A stretch of 64,000 nt of DNA from Eutypa lata (GCA_022661535.1 JAKULF010000021.1:62001-126000); one strand, 5' to 3'; positions 35,744-47,024 are shown, counted from the first letter of the stretch. Notes: generated from the sequence alone by a model not told the origin. Translations and numbers: made by a program.

Positions 35744-37797
35744 TTGAGACTACTGGGGTAGAGAGAGGCGGTGATTATGAGGCTGATTAGGTAGAATGGG
35801 GTTGGTTAAGCTGGGGAGGCTGGAGAGGACAGGGGTCGGGATAAGAGATAGTGGGAGATACGTAAACCAGTGATAGAGTGCAGGTAGAGTCTTGAGAGGG
35901 GATGCATGTCGCGTAATAGAGTGGCAGGTGCTCGGTCTACCCGATAAGGGGGACAAAGGGAAATGTAAACTGAGGATATGTACGCTGGCGTGCGAGTAAG
36001 TAAGGGGTACGTAGGTAATGGAAATAGATCATATTCATTTTACGTCACTTCCACGTTGCTACCTCGAGTCGAGAGATGCTCTAGAGCTCTAAATGATTAT
36101 CTGGTTGTGCTTGTTTCTTCTACTGAATATTATCAATCAGTAACTACATGCTTTTGATCTGCTCTCTTGACATCTAGCTTTCAAAGATTCAGTTCTCTTG
36201 TTTCAAGAATGGATGGCCAGACTGCCCAGAACGGCAGCGGTCTCACCTGAACCCGGCAAGCTGGGTGACGATATTAAATCAATATAAAATGCCCTGCTTC
36301 TGATAGACAGACATATGCGGGCTCGCAGAGCTTCCAACGCTAATGTACTTCCTTTTTTCTTTTCTCTTTTCTTGGAAACCTAGAGACTACGTATGTAGCT
36401 TGTAGACATCAGTCATGCAGAATAGTCCTAAGACCTGTTCAGCGTAGATTCGTGAAATACGAGGTGAATATATCCCAACTAGTCCGTATGTACAATAATC
36501 ATGGCTCGGCTCGCAACATAACCTTGTTACATGAGACAGTTTTGTATGATCTCTATACTAATTACTAGGATAAAGGGTGAGCTCCCAAGTGCTACGTATC
36601 TAACCCGAGCAATGTATGTCTTAGACACTATATATTCAAACCGGCCCGCCACGGTATTACAGATGCATGAAAAATCACCTTTTTATAATTACCCTTCGTC
36701 TTGAGCCATGCTATTATCGACGGAATTCTCTGGCCGATGGATGTGTCGACTAGCTAGGTAGCGTCAGCAACAGGAACAATACTTAAATAACGACGGGGGA
36801 AAAGAAACTCCGTCTTACAGTCTGACTACCTACAAATTGTTTGAATGGTGGAAGATTAGGGTTTGGTATGACAACTAAGGTGAGCAGCCATATCCCATAG
36901 TCACTCCTTGGTGATAATTATAAAGAAACATGCATAGAATAAGAATCGTATTCTAGTACCGTAGGACTTGGGCTTGTATACACTAGTTAAAGGCCAACGA
37001 CGAATCAGATACAGAGTAAGACTATTACCTACGTCAGTCCTTACGTCAAAAGAATAAGCCTCCATCAGCCGCATTTCTGGGGTTTATGGAGAAAGAAAAC
37101 AAGCAATATCCCTGTTTTGTCTAATATTAATCAACTACCTAACTACCCTGCTGCTTACCTTATGAGCGATCTCACATACCGAGAGCCGAAATCCACGGCC
37201 GAAACGCATTTCGTCTAAACTCAGCCCTAAGGGCACTATCTACACCGCTGATCCAAAAAGAAAGAAAGATGTAAAAGAGACGGGGTCATGGGGGTGTCGT
37301 GGAGAAAGTCAATAATTCATACGGATAGTACGTTGGGTGAGTCTCGTGTTGCACCGCAGTCTACGTAGCTTAGACATAATCTCATCTCAGCATCATCATG
37401 TAAATTGTGGCTGAGATCTATACTAGTAGGACCTCGTGATCGCCGAGCCTTTCCGGAACAAAGAAGAAGAAAAGGGCTCAGCTCATCTTCGTTCTCCAAG
37501 AAATCGTTCGAAGATCGTTAGTATGATGCAGGCCTTCTGATTCGATGATTCCCGTCAGCCCGTCCAGTTAAGGTGTGCGTGCCGTACGATGAGTAATACT
37601 CCAAATGCTATGCGTAGGGCTAGCTAACTCTAGTCGATAAGTTCTATTCGTATTCGATGCTCACTAGCATCCGGATATAATGTCGTTGATCTTGTCTGGC
37701 ACTTGATTGGCCGTCTGACGGGACTTCGACTTCCTGTCGGTTACCGTCGCCGAGAGTCAGGTTTTGTACTACCATTTCATACCTAGACATAGACGGG

Positions 37798-37805
37798 TAT
37801 AAATA
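37798..37805 (+). promoter_or_regulatory. TATA box of the secreted-protein gene
   Basis: TATAAATA, a consensus TATA element, 142 bp before the ATG at 37947; spacing suits a fungal gene with a leader of about 100 bases. TATA boxes are typical of inducible fungal genes. Confidence 0.6.
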
Positions 37806-37946
37806 GAGGGTTTACTTCTGCGTCGTTGGATGGAAAAAAAGGGAGTGAGTTACTCAACTATCTGCTACTTATCATCAGTTAACTCAGCAATCGAAAGCTA
37901 ATATCTATTCTTCGAGCTATTTTAATATAACACCAACATCTTCACA

Positions 37947-38563
37947 ATGAAGTTCCTCTACTCTGCTATTCTCGCTATGGCCACGACCGCCCTCTCGAGC
38001 CCCCTCGAGGAGCGTGAGGTTCAAGTGGCCCACCTCACCTTCCACGGTGGTCCGGCCTCATATGAGCTTGCCGTCCCAGCTGATGGGACTGTTGTCCAGA
38101 CTAGTAAGCCATATCCTATGTTCATCCGTCTATCCACCTCCATACATACACACATACACACACGCCCCTATACCTCTTCCCCCTATCCCGCCCTATCCTC
38201 TCCCACAGACACCGCATACCAAGATATCAAACAACGAGTCAAAAGGCTAACAAACCCACCCTCAACCCCCAACAAACAGACAGCGACATATCCATCAACC
38301 TAATCGACGCGCCCGACTACAACGCGCAAGCGCAGTGCCAGTTCCACACGGCGGAGCCGGTGACGCTGCAGGGCCAGATCAGCGCGGACGGCACGCAGCA
38401 GATCGCGGTCGGGCCGCCCCAGCCCATCCTCAGCGTCAGCTGCCTGGGCATGTGCGTCCCGACGAACGGCGTCTGCTACAACCAGCAGGGCCAGAACGTC
38501 GGCCCGTGCTGCAGCGGGTTCTGCGCTGCCACCAGGTGTCGGGCTTGGGATGTCAATGCGTAA
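37947..38563 (+). CDS. Small secreted cysteine-rich protein, 2 exons, 146 aa
   Basis: Exons 37947-38103 and 38280-38563 join in frame (176-bp intron, GTAAGC...AACAG). The N terminus MKFLYSAILAMATTALSSPL is a clear signal peptide, with a likely dibasic-free propeptide LEEREVQVAH after it. A beta-strand-rich middle (VAHLTFHGGPASYELAVPAD) precedes eight cysteines, six of them in the last 35 residues: CLGMCVPTNGVC and GPCCSGFCAATRC, with an adjacent CC pair as in knottin-like folds. It is probably exported and disulfide-bonded; whether it is an effector, an antimicrobial or a wall protein cannot be told. The exon 2 GC content is far higher than in flanking DNA. A TATA box precedes it. Confidence 0.85.
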
Positions 38564-38850
38564 TTAGACAGTGAGGAGACGAGGGGGTGAGTGAGTGAGT
38601 GGGTTGGTGAGGAGAGGGTGAGGGAGAGGGAGAGGATAGGTGAGGAGAGTGCTTAGATATTGGGGTTGGGGGGTTGAATGGAGGTTGGGTGGTATACACA
38701 CATGAAATTATAGCTACCTACTTAAGGAGCGCTCGTTCATTATTGATGCTATTATTAATTAATTGTCAACTTCCGGAGTGCAATAGTCAGGTGTTGATTC
38801 TGTATGGTCTGTTCTGTAATCTGATGGTGTAGGTATCTAGGTATCTAGGT

Positions 38851-38879
38851 GCAAGTGGGCTGCTCTGCAGCCCATTTGC
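38851..38879. repeat. Imperfect 13-bp inverted repeat (hairpin)
   Basis: GCAAGTGGGCTGC, loop TCT, GCAGCCCATTTGC: 12 of 13 positions pair, with one G/T wobble-type mismatch. It follows a GGTATCTA direct repeat. Confidence 0.7.
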
Positions 38880-39046
38880 ATACAATCTGTAACCCTAGGG
38901 CCCTCAGGCATTCGCTTTTCCATTCCTCATGGCAACTATCACTTGGGCCACCATATTAATACCTCACCTGCTGACAAATATATATCTACGTAAATAATCT
39001 AAATATTTATATATTTATTTATTTATATTATAGAAAAACTGTTAAT

Positions 39047-39337
39047 TGTCAGCATCCAAGATAACTGGATGTATTGTCAAACTGGTTGCAGGGTATCCTG
39101 AAAGGGTCAAAGGAGCTCTAAGGAGCTAGGGACATCAATGGCAAGGCAGCTGTTGAATACGCCACTGCACCAAAAGAGAAGCCATTAATGATATTTCTTT
39201 ATTATGCTTTATATCTGACAGCAGCAGCAGGCTATAGCAGGCTGTAGCAGGCTATTGCTAGCCTAGGATCCTGACCTAGATACCGAATACAGAACCAAGC
39301 TTCCTGGCAATACCTGACATGACCCTAGATGCTGACA
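39047..39337 (+). mobile_element. MITE-like element, copy A (291 bp)
   Basis: Begins TGTCAGCATC and ends GATGCTGACA, a perfect 10-bp terminal inverted repeat, and is flanked on both sides by TTAAT (39042-39046 and 39338-39342), a 5-bp target-site duplication. It has no coding capacity. Internally it carries GGAGCTCTAAGGAGCTAG and tandem AGCAGGCTRT units (about 39221-39254). The same sequence recurs at 46088-46333 in the same orientation, beyond the large gene. A non-autonomous DNA transposon is the best explanation; the superfamily cannot be decided from the TIR alone. Confidence 0.8.
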
Positions 39338-39392
39338 TTAATATAATAAATATATGATATCATTAATTATAATAAAGCTTTTATGAATTATA

Positions 39393-42300
39393 TTAATAAG
39401 TAATGAGTGTATTTGATGCTGTATAAGCGTAGCTGTTAAAGCTTCGTATAATGACTAAGAAACGCAAGAATAAAAAGTCCGAAAAGAATCTACCTAGACT
39501 AGCACTGAGCTCCATTGCAATAGATAAAAGACGTCGAAAGATCAAAGCCTGTTGATCTTGAACTGCTGTTGACACTTGTCCTTCAACCCAGCTTGTAGAC
39601 TTTTCATCATCGCCACCTCGTTGGTTTATCATCGCCGTCCACACCGACTGGAACTTTTCCCCTTGTTTCAAAATCAGGTTCTTGAGACCAGTAGAGAAGT
39701 CCTTGGGGGGACCAGCCGCCTGGAGGTTGTACTTGTAGTAATACGGCCTGTTTCCTAATCTGTCTGGCATGGGCAATTGGCCGCCCGAACGCGCGCTTGG
39801 GGCGACATAAGTGTGACCGTCTTTGTCGTGGTTATTATCATTCTCGGGTACCAGCTGGATAGTATCCGTGGTATTTTGAAACAGACAAACGTTGTCATCT
39901 CCGGAGTATAGAGTAATTGTAGTATGAGATAGAGTAACGTCGTCAGTGGATTTATTCACGCCCTCAATGATGATAGTAGTCACATGACCTGCGCTGACGT
40001 CGGTCTTGGAAATGGTGTATGTGAGCTGAGGCGTGGGGGAGTCGTCGAAGGTCTTGATAAGACTGTGTCCAACATCATCGATAAAGTCCTTGATTGGATC
40101 GGGAGGCTCCTGTCTCCCAATCAAAAGGTTGATGGAGAGCTGAACGATCATCAGGACCACCCCAATCACAGCTAGAACTGCCCCTAGAATTGGCAAGGCC
40201 ACACTCATCACCCCAGTAACCGCGACAAGACCGGCTTCAACACCTAGGTCAATAATATCCACCAGAACGATCAATCCTTGGACGACAACATTGAGCACTC
40301 CAAGGACCTTACCTAGGTCGGAAAGCGAGCCCCAGTCACTCGCCAGCGAAAAGGAGATGGCTACGACTAAGCCAATCCCGAGGATGACATTGAGGATTCG
40401 CAGAAGGTTCCCAGAGATGTTGAACTTCTTGGCCGCGTCTTCGTATCCAGGTGGGACGTCCTCGGCAATACTCGTCAAATCTTCGTTCCAGCTTTCCTTA
40501 GGCTTGATCTCGGTGGGTACTCCATCACCATGAAGGCCGTCCCCCATGGCAATACGATAATCTTCGTCGCCTGCAATCTCCTTGGCCAGGCCGCCTAGCT
40601 TCTCGTTATTGTTTACGATCACCTCCGAAAGCCGATCATTTAGGGCCTCCATATTGAGCTGGTCCGCGGCCGTAGAGGCGGGTTTGGATTTGAAGGCCTT
40701 GAATGCATCCAGTGTCTGGTCTACCGCATCCAAGACGATTCTGGCCGCTTCGATGATTACCGTTGCCCGCGCCGCATTAGTCATGGAGTCCCAATTGTGC
40801 ACAAGGCCCCAGATGCTCACAGCAGCAGTGGCCAAACTCACACCAGCCTAGTGAATATTCCTACATCAGCTTGACGAAAAGATGGAGATGTAGATTAGAG
40901 AGCACGGATGAACTTACCATGCATATGCTAGAAAAGCCTTTCAGCTTGTCGACTCCTGGAAGCTTGGTGAGGTACTTCGCAGAGAGTTTGTCAAAGGCTT
41001 CGCCTGCCCATTTGAACATGGCGCTACCCCCAAAAGCAGCCTGGAGCCCTTTGCGGATAGACGACATCCAGGCGGCCAGCTCCCGCACGAAGATGGAGCT
41101 CTTCTCCAAAATAGCTGCTGCCCGTTGCTCTGCGTCTGCTTGTTGGTTCAATCCATTTTGGATTTCGAAATCGCTGATGTCCTGCATCAACGACGCGCGC
41201 ACGTCGGCGGAAATAGAGTCGTCGCCGTTAAAGATAGCCTTTATGAGGTCGCTCATAGAATCATGTATCCATTGACATTTCTGGTCTTGGTTGTCGTCTT
41301 CGATATCTGCACACGACACACCCTCTTCTAGTGCAATTGCCATGAACTTGTTGAAGAACCCTTGTGCCTTATCTGAAGACGAACTCAGAGCATCCAAGAT
41401 GTTACACTGCTTGTTGATCATATTATTCTTCTAGGAAGGTCCGAGGATTCATTAGCGAGCACTTTAAGCAAAGTATCAGAATTGCTATACTCACGCCACC
41501 CTGGGTGGGATCATTGACCCACTTGCTCATCAGATGCTTGTTGTTGATGAGTGCCTTGTATAGGTCTTCTGCCCACTTATCTGGGTTGTCGTTCATGTAA
41601 GGCTCGAGCTTCTTCTCATACCTCCTCTTCATAGCCTCTCGTGAGCTCAGACGGTTCACATCGTTGTATTCCTCGCTTCGGGAGAGACAGCTTTTGCCAT
41701 TTCCTTCCCACCAGTACCAGAGCTTCTTTATTTCTTGGTCCGTGAACGAAGTTGCGTACTTTTGTGTTCGGCCAACATAGCGACAGATGAAGGCGGGCGC
41801 ATACTTTTCCTTGAAAAAGGTTTTCAAGCCTGACCGGAGATTATCTGCCAAAGCGCTTGGGATGTCTTGTCCTACAATTGGCTTCGGCTCGCGGAGGATC
41901 TTCTCCCTTTGGTCTGTATCCATGTGGTAATACATCATGTTTCTGATGAGTAGTTGCGTGTCTATGTGTATCTAGCCATATAATCAGTTATACTCTCTCC
42001 TTGTGCAGTAGGACATACAATGTCATACCGATCGTTCATCATAACCTGCAAATTCGATGAAGTCCGGGATACTTGGACCTTTGTGTATGAGCAAGCTCTT
42101 CGTGACCGAAGCCGGCTCAAGCTGCTCATTGAACGAGCTTGGTGCATTAGGACTCGAGATCGCCGAATAGGCATGTGAGATCATGGATCGGCATTCGTTG
42201 ACTGCAGGCGGATCCAAGAGAATCCCTGTGACTAGATGCCTGTTGCACACTAGCACCAATGATGCCGCCATTTCAGCATGTTAAGCTCACCGATCCCCCT

Positions 42301-45179
42301 TGTATCCTCGTTTGTTTGGATCGTATTCAAACAAATATCCCGTAAATCCACGATCCTGGGCGTCGAAGGTAATTGTCATCTGGTGGAAGAGCATTGGGAG
42401 GGTCACGTCAATGCCCAAGCCAGATTGAAACCCGACGTGGAACTTCTTCTTGATATCGAGTCCAGAATCAGACACGAAAGGAACTAAGGGTGCGCGGCTA
42501 AAGGTTATGGTAAATGTTTCCTTGTTATTTTTGGATGTTTGGCAAGCCTTGTAGAAACTCCCAAGTTCCTTTCCAAATCGTTGGTTGATCTGGTCTCGGA
42601 GCTGTTCGACTAATGGAAGCCGCACCATACTGGTTTTCAGGCCGTCTGGACTTTTCATGTACCCATCCTCGAGTATTCCTCCATCCATGGGTGTATCTGG
42701 CTTGGTTCGATCTGTGTTTGGAGGCCAAACACTTTGGTCCAAAGTCACCTTCCATTGACCTAGACGTCTCCATTCATCGTCCGTGTCTTGCTTGGCATGG
42801 AGCGGTTCAAGGCTTCTAGCATCAGCTTCGAATGAATAAACCAGATCCTTGGAAGGGATTTTTTGAGCCTTTGACTCGGATGAGAGATAAATGACTCCGG
42901 TTCCCGAAATCGCTTCAGAGTGTATCTCAACCACCCCATGCTCGAAGATCCCTTGTTGATGCAGTTCCCGGGTCCATCGGAAGCACCTCTTACAGGGGTC
43001 ACATGTGCTCCGAAGCTGGGCCTGCCCTTGAACTAGAAGATAACCATCAACTAGGCTCAATGTCGGAAGCGTGTATCCTGCTGGAAGTCGGTTTGGGTGA
43101 TGAGGCGTGAGGGAAAATCCTCGCGTGAGTCGGTCGATTGGTACACCCCTCGGCCTGGACAAAGTTCTCCCTATCTTGATGCGGTCTTCAAAAGAGACTA
43201 CATTCTTTGCAATTGGATTTTTGCCATCTGGTGAATGGTACTTGCCAAACAACTCCAAGTTTAGTCTCTGGTTGATGCATTGAACGTCGAACTTTTGGAA
43301 CATGGGCCACACCTCTTGACAATGGGACAAGAGGTCCAATCGCTTGCTACCAGGAACGTTGCGTAGCATATCTATGGTCTGTCTCAGAATGCGACTGGGG
43401 GTATTCGTGTCGACCAGATACCCATATGCATGATATGTTTGATGCTCGCCGGGTAATTCAAGGTTGCAAACACAGTCAATGATGTACTCTTCAGTTTTCT
43501 CGATTGACCTGATTTGCACTGTCTGATACTCATTTCCCCGAAGTCGGAAGATTATGTGGCCGACAGCTAGTTTACCAATGTGTTGGTATGGATTCAGATC
43601 TTGCGCGGCTTCTGGATCCATAGCCCGTAGTCCGGTCGTAGTATGAAACACCTGTGAAAGAAAGATGAGTGGTCTCTCTCCATCTGTTATTAAATTTATA
43701 AGCTGAATATGCTCATCACTCGTTTAGGACGAATTTATGTACTCACTGAATCCGACCAGTCTGGTTTTTACGGACCTGCGAACAGGCTTCTGGCTGATAG
43801 GGGTAGATATTTTGGAGCTCCCCTGCGTCAGGATTCGATCTCCCAGACTGATAGCCTCCACGGGCCGCTGCGTCATATCCGAGAGGGTTACCAGAGTTTC
43901 GGCTGGGACGATCCAACTTGAATGCTGGTTGGATTCGTCATATGGATCGTGCATCACAGGAAGATAAGTTTCCCACTTGTAGTGCATCTGAGCCTGATGG
44001 GCTATGTCGACGATGAGAATTTGAAGGCATCGATAATCCTGAAACAGGTATCACTTACCGGCAGATTCCCAAAACTTAATCATGGTGGATTTCCCATCTT
44101 GAAATGCGTGATGGAATGCTCTATTCTAGTAAGGCCGGATTTGGCTGTTCCAACTGCTGGCAAGGGATTCGCAATATGACTTCCACTCATCGACGATCTC
44201 TTGTTTATCCTGTATTAGTCGGTCCAAGCTGTCTTGTAGGTCCCTGTTATATCCGCCATCTTTGGAGGCCTTCAGACCCATACTGTAAAACGATGTCATC
44301 ACAGAAGAGACAGCTGCCGGACGCTGTAGACCGGTTGTGGAATTAGGAGGGCATAACCCAATCGTCGCGGTTCTTCCACAAAACTCCACGATTCGATCCA
44401 TCTGCTGGGGGTTACCTTTACCTCCATTTTCCCATAGTGTATAGGACCATTTATTAAGGGCCTTGTAGCTTGCTTTGCTTTCGAAATCAGGACCCGAGGC
44501 AGGGGCGTTGCGAAAGGCAAATTCCCTGTTCTCCATGTAGTCGGCGATAAGGAGCCAGGAGATGTTAAAAAGATGATCACCATTAGCAATGTCCTTCCGC
44601 ACCTCTGTGTTAATGAAGTGTTTGCTGTTGATTTGTTCCACGCAGAACTCTTTGAATCCTTCTATACTGTAGAGGTCATCTAGGTCGCGCCTCCCCTGGG
44701 CTCTGAGCTCCATATTGATGTGCTCTGCAAGACAGAAGCCCATCAAATCAGTCAATGATTCGAGATAACGAAGCTCTGAGTTGTCCTAGAATGGTTAGTT
44801 AGCATCTAGCTGTCTCCTTTACAAGGTGAAACAAATTTCCTTGACTTAATTGGCGCACGCATCGTTTCAAATGCTCTGGGTCAAGTTTGTTCACAACACG
44901 TGCAACCCCATCACCGCCCGAGGCTATAGAAAGGTTATGCAAAAGATCGAATACGTGAAATATGTCCACAAATGGTTCTTCGGCATGAGCATCATCCGGC
45001 GGATAGTTCGGTGCCATATCAATGTATGGTTGTAGTACGTCCTTGGCCCCAGAATCGTGCGCAAAAGTACTTCGGACTTTGTTATGCAGTCGGTTGGTAA
45101 AGTTATCGCAGGGAAAAGGCTTAAGAGCGCCAATTCCCTCGACTACCTCTTCAAAAGCTGCTTGACAGTGCTTAGACAT
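39393..45179 (-). pseudogene. Giant Hint-like multidomain protein gene, 7 exons, two in-frame stops
   Basis: One gene: exons 45179-44823, 44785-43747, 43683-42291, 42239-42046, 41961-41495, 41430-40918, 40847-39393; introns 37-84 bp. Phases match at all junctions, though the 42046/41961 junction uses a weak donor and is uncertain. The sum is about 1,805 codons, with in-frame TAG at 44126-44128 and TGA at 44051-44053 in exon 2. About residues 410-580 resemble a Hint domain: AETLVTLSDMTQRPVEAI then GDRILT (block A-like), VFHTTTGLRAMDP after the third exon starts (block B region), and YHAYGYLVDTN (block F-like). The usual leading Cys is replaced by Ala, so self-splicing is unlikely. The last exon holds Gly/Val/Leu-rich hydrophobic helices and a beta-rich tail. 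I recall similar large fungal proteins of unknown role. It lies between direct MITE copies. Either a recent pseudogene or the stops are sequence errors. Confidence 0.65.
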
Positions 45180-46460
45180 GGCACGTGGCTGATGGTATAT
45201 GTGGGATTTCGGGTTTCACTTATTCCTATTATGTTCTCAACTAATGAGTTTTCTGTTGTAACAAGGATGAAGATTGATGGTAACGGAGCAGGCTCAGCGA
45301 TTACTGCCTTTATATAATTATCTTACAAGACATTCTACTGACTTAAACAAGTATATTCGCTAATATGTCGTAGTTTCGTGTAATTCAAGGGCCCCAAAGT
45401 GTCGTCATAACAGACTCCTTGTTCCACGTTCGCAAACATTTTCTCATACGGACATACACATCTATTGACACGATGACAATATTGTGTCATTTAAGACTAT
45501 TGAAATATGAGAGCTATCATCCGCTCAAGCCACCGATGTAGTCGTGCATGCGGGGTTGGTACAAGAGGGATATATTATTGCGGCAGCGAAAACGAATACG
45601 GTGGTGGGTGAGACATCTGGGAGAAATGTGGGAGGGAGTGAATGACTTCCCTCAAGATTGTCTTTTCCCTGTGTGTTATACATAGCCGTCTCGTGTTTAG
45701 GGACCCAAAATCCATCTTCTACTGCTCCCTTTCATGGCGCGATAATGATCCCATCACTTCAGCCCCTTTTATCGCGGGCAAGTACGAAGCCCGAGGGTAA
45801 TAATTGTTTTATAACCCTTTGTGGAGAGTTAGGGGTCATGTTACCGGTCTCAGGAAGCTTCACCTATTGTCAGGAACATCGAGGTCAGGAATCTAGCTAT
45901 ATGGGTGCCATCCGGCTACAAATGCCGGAATGGTGACGTCTGACACCGAATTCCTTCGTTTGAGCTGGTGGCTCTAAGGCACTCCTTTATTATCCCATCA
46001 AATATCCTATACCGTTAAAGTAAATAATACATATTTATTATATTTTGTTCTTTTTTAAATTATTATGTTATTAATTTTTATTAACATTGTCAGCAGCCAG
46101 GATAATGGGATGTATTGTCAAAGTAGTTGCAAGGTATCTTAAAAGGATATAAGGGGATCAAAAGGGGTCAAAGGGGTTAAAGGAGCTCTAAGGAGCTAGG
46201 AACATCAATGGCAAGGCAGCAGCAGGCTGTAGCAGGCTATATCTAGCCTACCTAGGTAGGTAGGATCCTGACCTAGATACGAATACGGAACCAAGCTTCC
46301 TGGGAATACCTGACATGACCCTACATTCTGACATGGTAGCAATCCCTACACCTACGTGTTGACAATTATTATTATCATCATCATCGTGCATTAAGCCTTA
46401 TCTTAGATAAACAAGTTCACTCCGCCACCGCCCTACCTGCCCGTCTACTTAGACAGGTAC
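45180..46460. other. Intergenic stretch containing MITE-like copy B
   Basis: Upstream region of the giant gene, then AT-rich DNA near 46018-46085, then the element copy at 46088-46333. No further gene seen. Confidence 0.55.
46088..46333 (+). mobile_element. MITE-like element, copy B (246 bp)
   Basis: Same order of blocks as the copy at 39047-39337 (TGTCAGCAGCC start, GGATGTATTGTCAAA, GGAGCTCTAAGGAGCTAG, AGCAGGCTGTAGCAGGCTAT, GGATCCTGACCTAGATAC, ACCTGACATGACCCTA) but with an internal deletion of about 90 bp, an expanded AAGGGGTC-type block and a CCTACCTAGGTAGGTAGG insertion. The right end is TTCTGACA, one change from the TIR, and no target duplication is visible, so this copy is older or rearranged. 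Confidence 0.75.
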
Positions 46461-47024
46461 CTACTTGGCACCACTAAAGTCACTGCTGTCACCCCTCCCC
46501 AGCGCCAGCTTCCTCACGATAGCATCCCCCAACTCATCAACCGAGCCAAGCATCTCAATACCAAAGCGACGGCACACAATCGAGACATTTCCCTTCTTCC
46601 AGTAGCCATCCGGACAAACGACGAGGACCCCGCTACCCCCAACCCCAGCACCAGCACCAGCAGCAGAGCCAGCAGCGAGGCCAAGCTCAAGCAAACTAAC
46701 AACGGCCTGGGTAGCGGGATGGAAGTAAACGATGACGAGGTCAGCCGATCCCTGCATGTCGAGCTCCCACTCGACCTGCTCGCGGAACGGGGCGAAGGAC
46801 TCGTCCTCGCGCCAGGTGGAATCCCAGCCGGCGCGGTAGGGGTTCAGGATGGTGAGCCCGGCGAAGTGAGAGAGGGAGTTGGTGAGGATGGTGCGCCAGT
46901 CGTCCGTGTCGGTGTTGCTGGTGCTTCCGGCTAGGAATATGGTTTTGTTGGTGGGGGGGATAGGGGGGTCCCGGCGAGGGGCGAGTATAACTTGGGCTTT
47001 GGTGGGGGTGCGTTGTTGTGACAT
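46461..47024 (-). CDS. Nucleoside 2-deoxyribosyltransferase-like protein, 187 aa
   Basis: Single-exon gene from ATG 47024. After a 25-residue lead the Rossmann-like core starts with NKTIFLAGSTSN (Gly/Ser loop), then WRTILTNSLSHF, ILNPYRAGWD, and the diagnostic FREQVEWELDMQGSADLVIVYF followed by HPATQAVVSLLELGLAA, where the Glu of SLLELG is the expected catalytic glutamate. This is the fungal/bacterial Nuc_deoxyri_tr2 type, which transfers or hydrolyses nucleoside or nucleotide glycosidic bonds. A GAGAGVGG linker interrupts the second half, then VLVVCPDGYWKKGNV and a C-terminal helix. Substrate unknown. The stop lies about 130 bp from MITE copy B. Confidence 0.88.
   Translation of the reverse strand: MSQQRTPTKAQVILAPRRDPPIPPTNKTIFLAGSTSNTDTDDWRTILTNSLSHFAGLTILNPYRAGWDSTWREDESFAPFREQVEWELDMQGSADLVIVYFHPATQAVVSLLELGLAAGSAAGAGAGVGGSGVLVVCPDGYWKKGNVSIVCRRFGIEMLGSVDELGDAIVRKLALGRGDSSDFSGAK

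Larger units (their letters stand above)
35690..37946. other. Long intergenic stretch, no gene seen
   Basis: About 2.2 kb with no coding signal; it begins with a (TAGG)n microsatellite and ends with the TATA box of the secreted-protein gene. Confidence 0.5.
38564..39392. other. Intergenic stretch with hairpin and MITE-like element
   Basis: Holds the hairpin at 38851-38879, an AT-rich segment near 38970-39045 and the element at 39047-39337. No gene seen. Confidence 0.6.

Noticed and set aside
44039..44058. A 20-bp GTAAGT...TTTCAG on the minus strand that looks like an intron covering the TGA.
   Set aside because: Far below the minimum intron size, and removing 20 bases would shift the frame away from the family-like sequence that follows.
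39393..45179. Reading the minus-strand frames here as six or seven separate small genes.
   Set aside because: Most of them lack their own ATG, sit between good donor/acceptor pairs, and join with matching phases.
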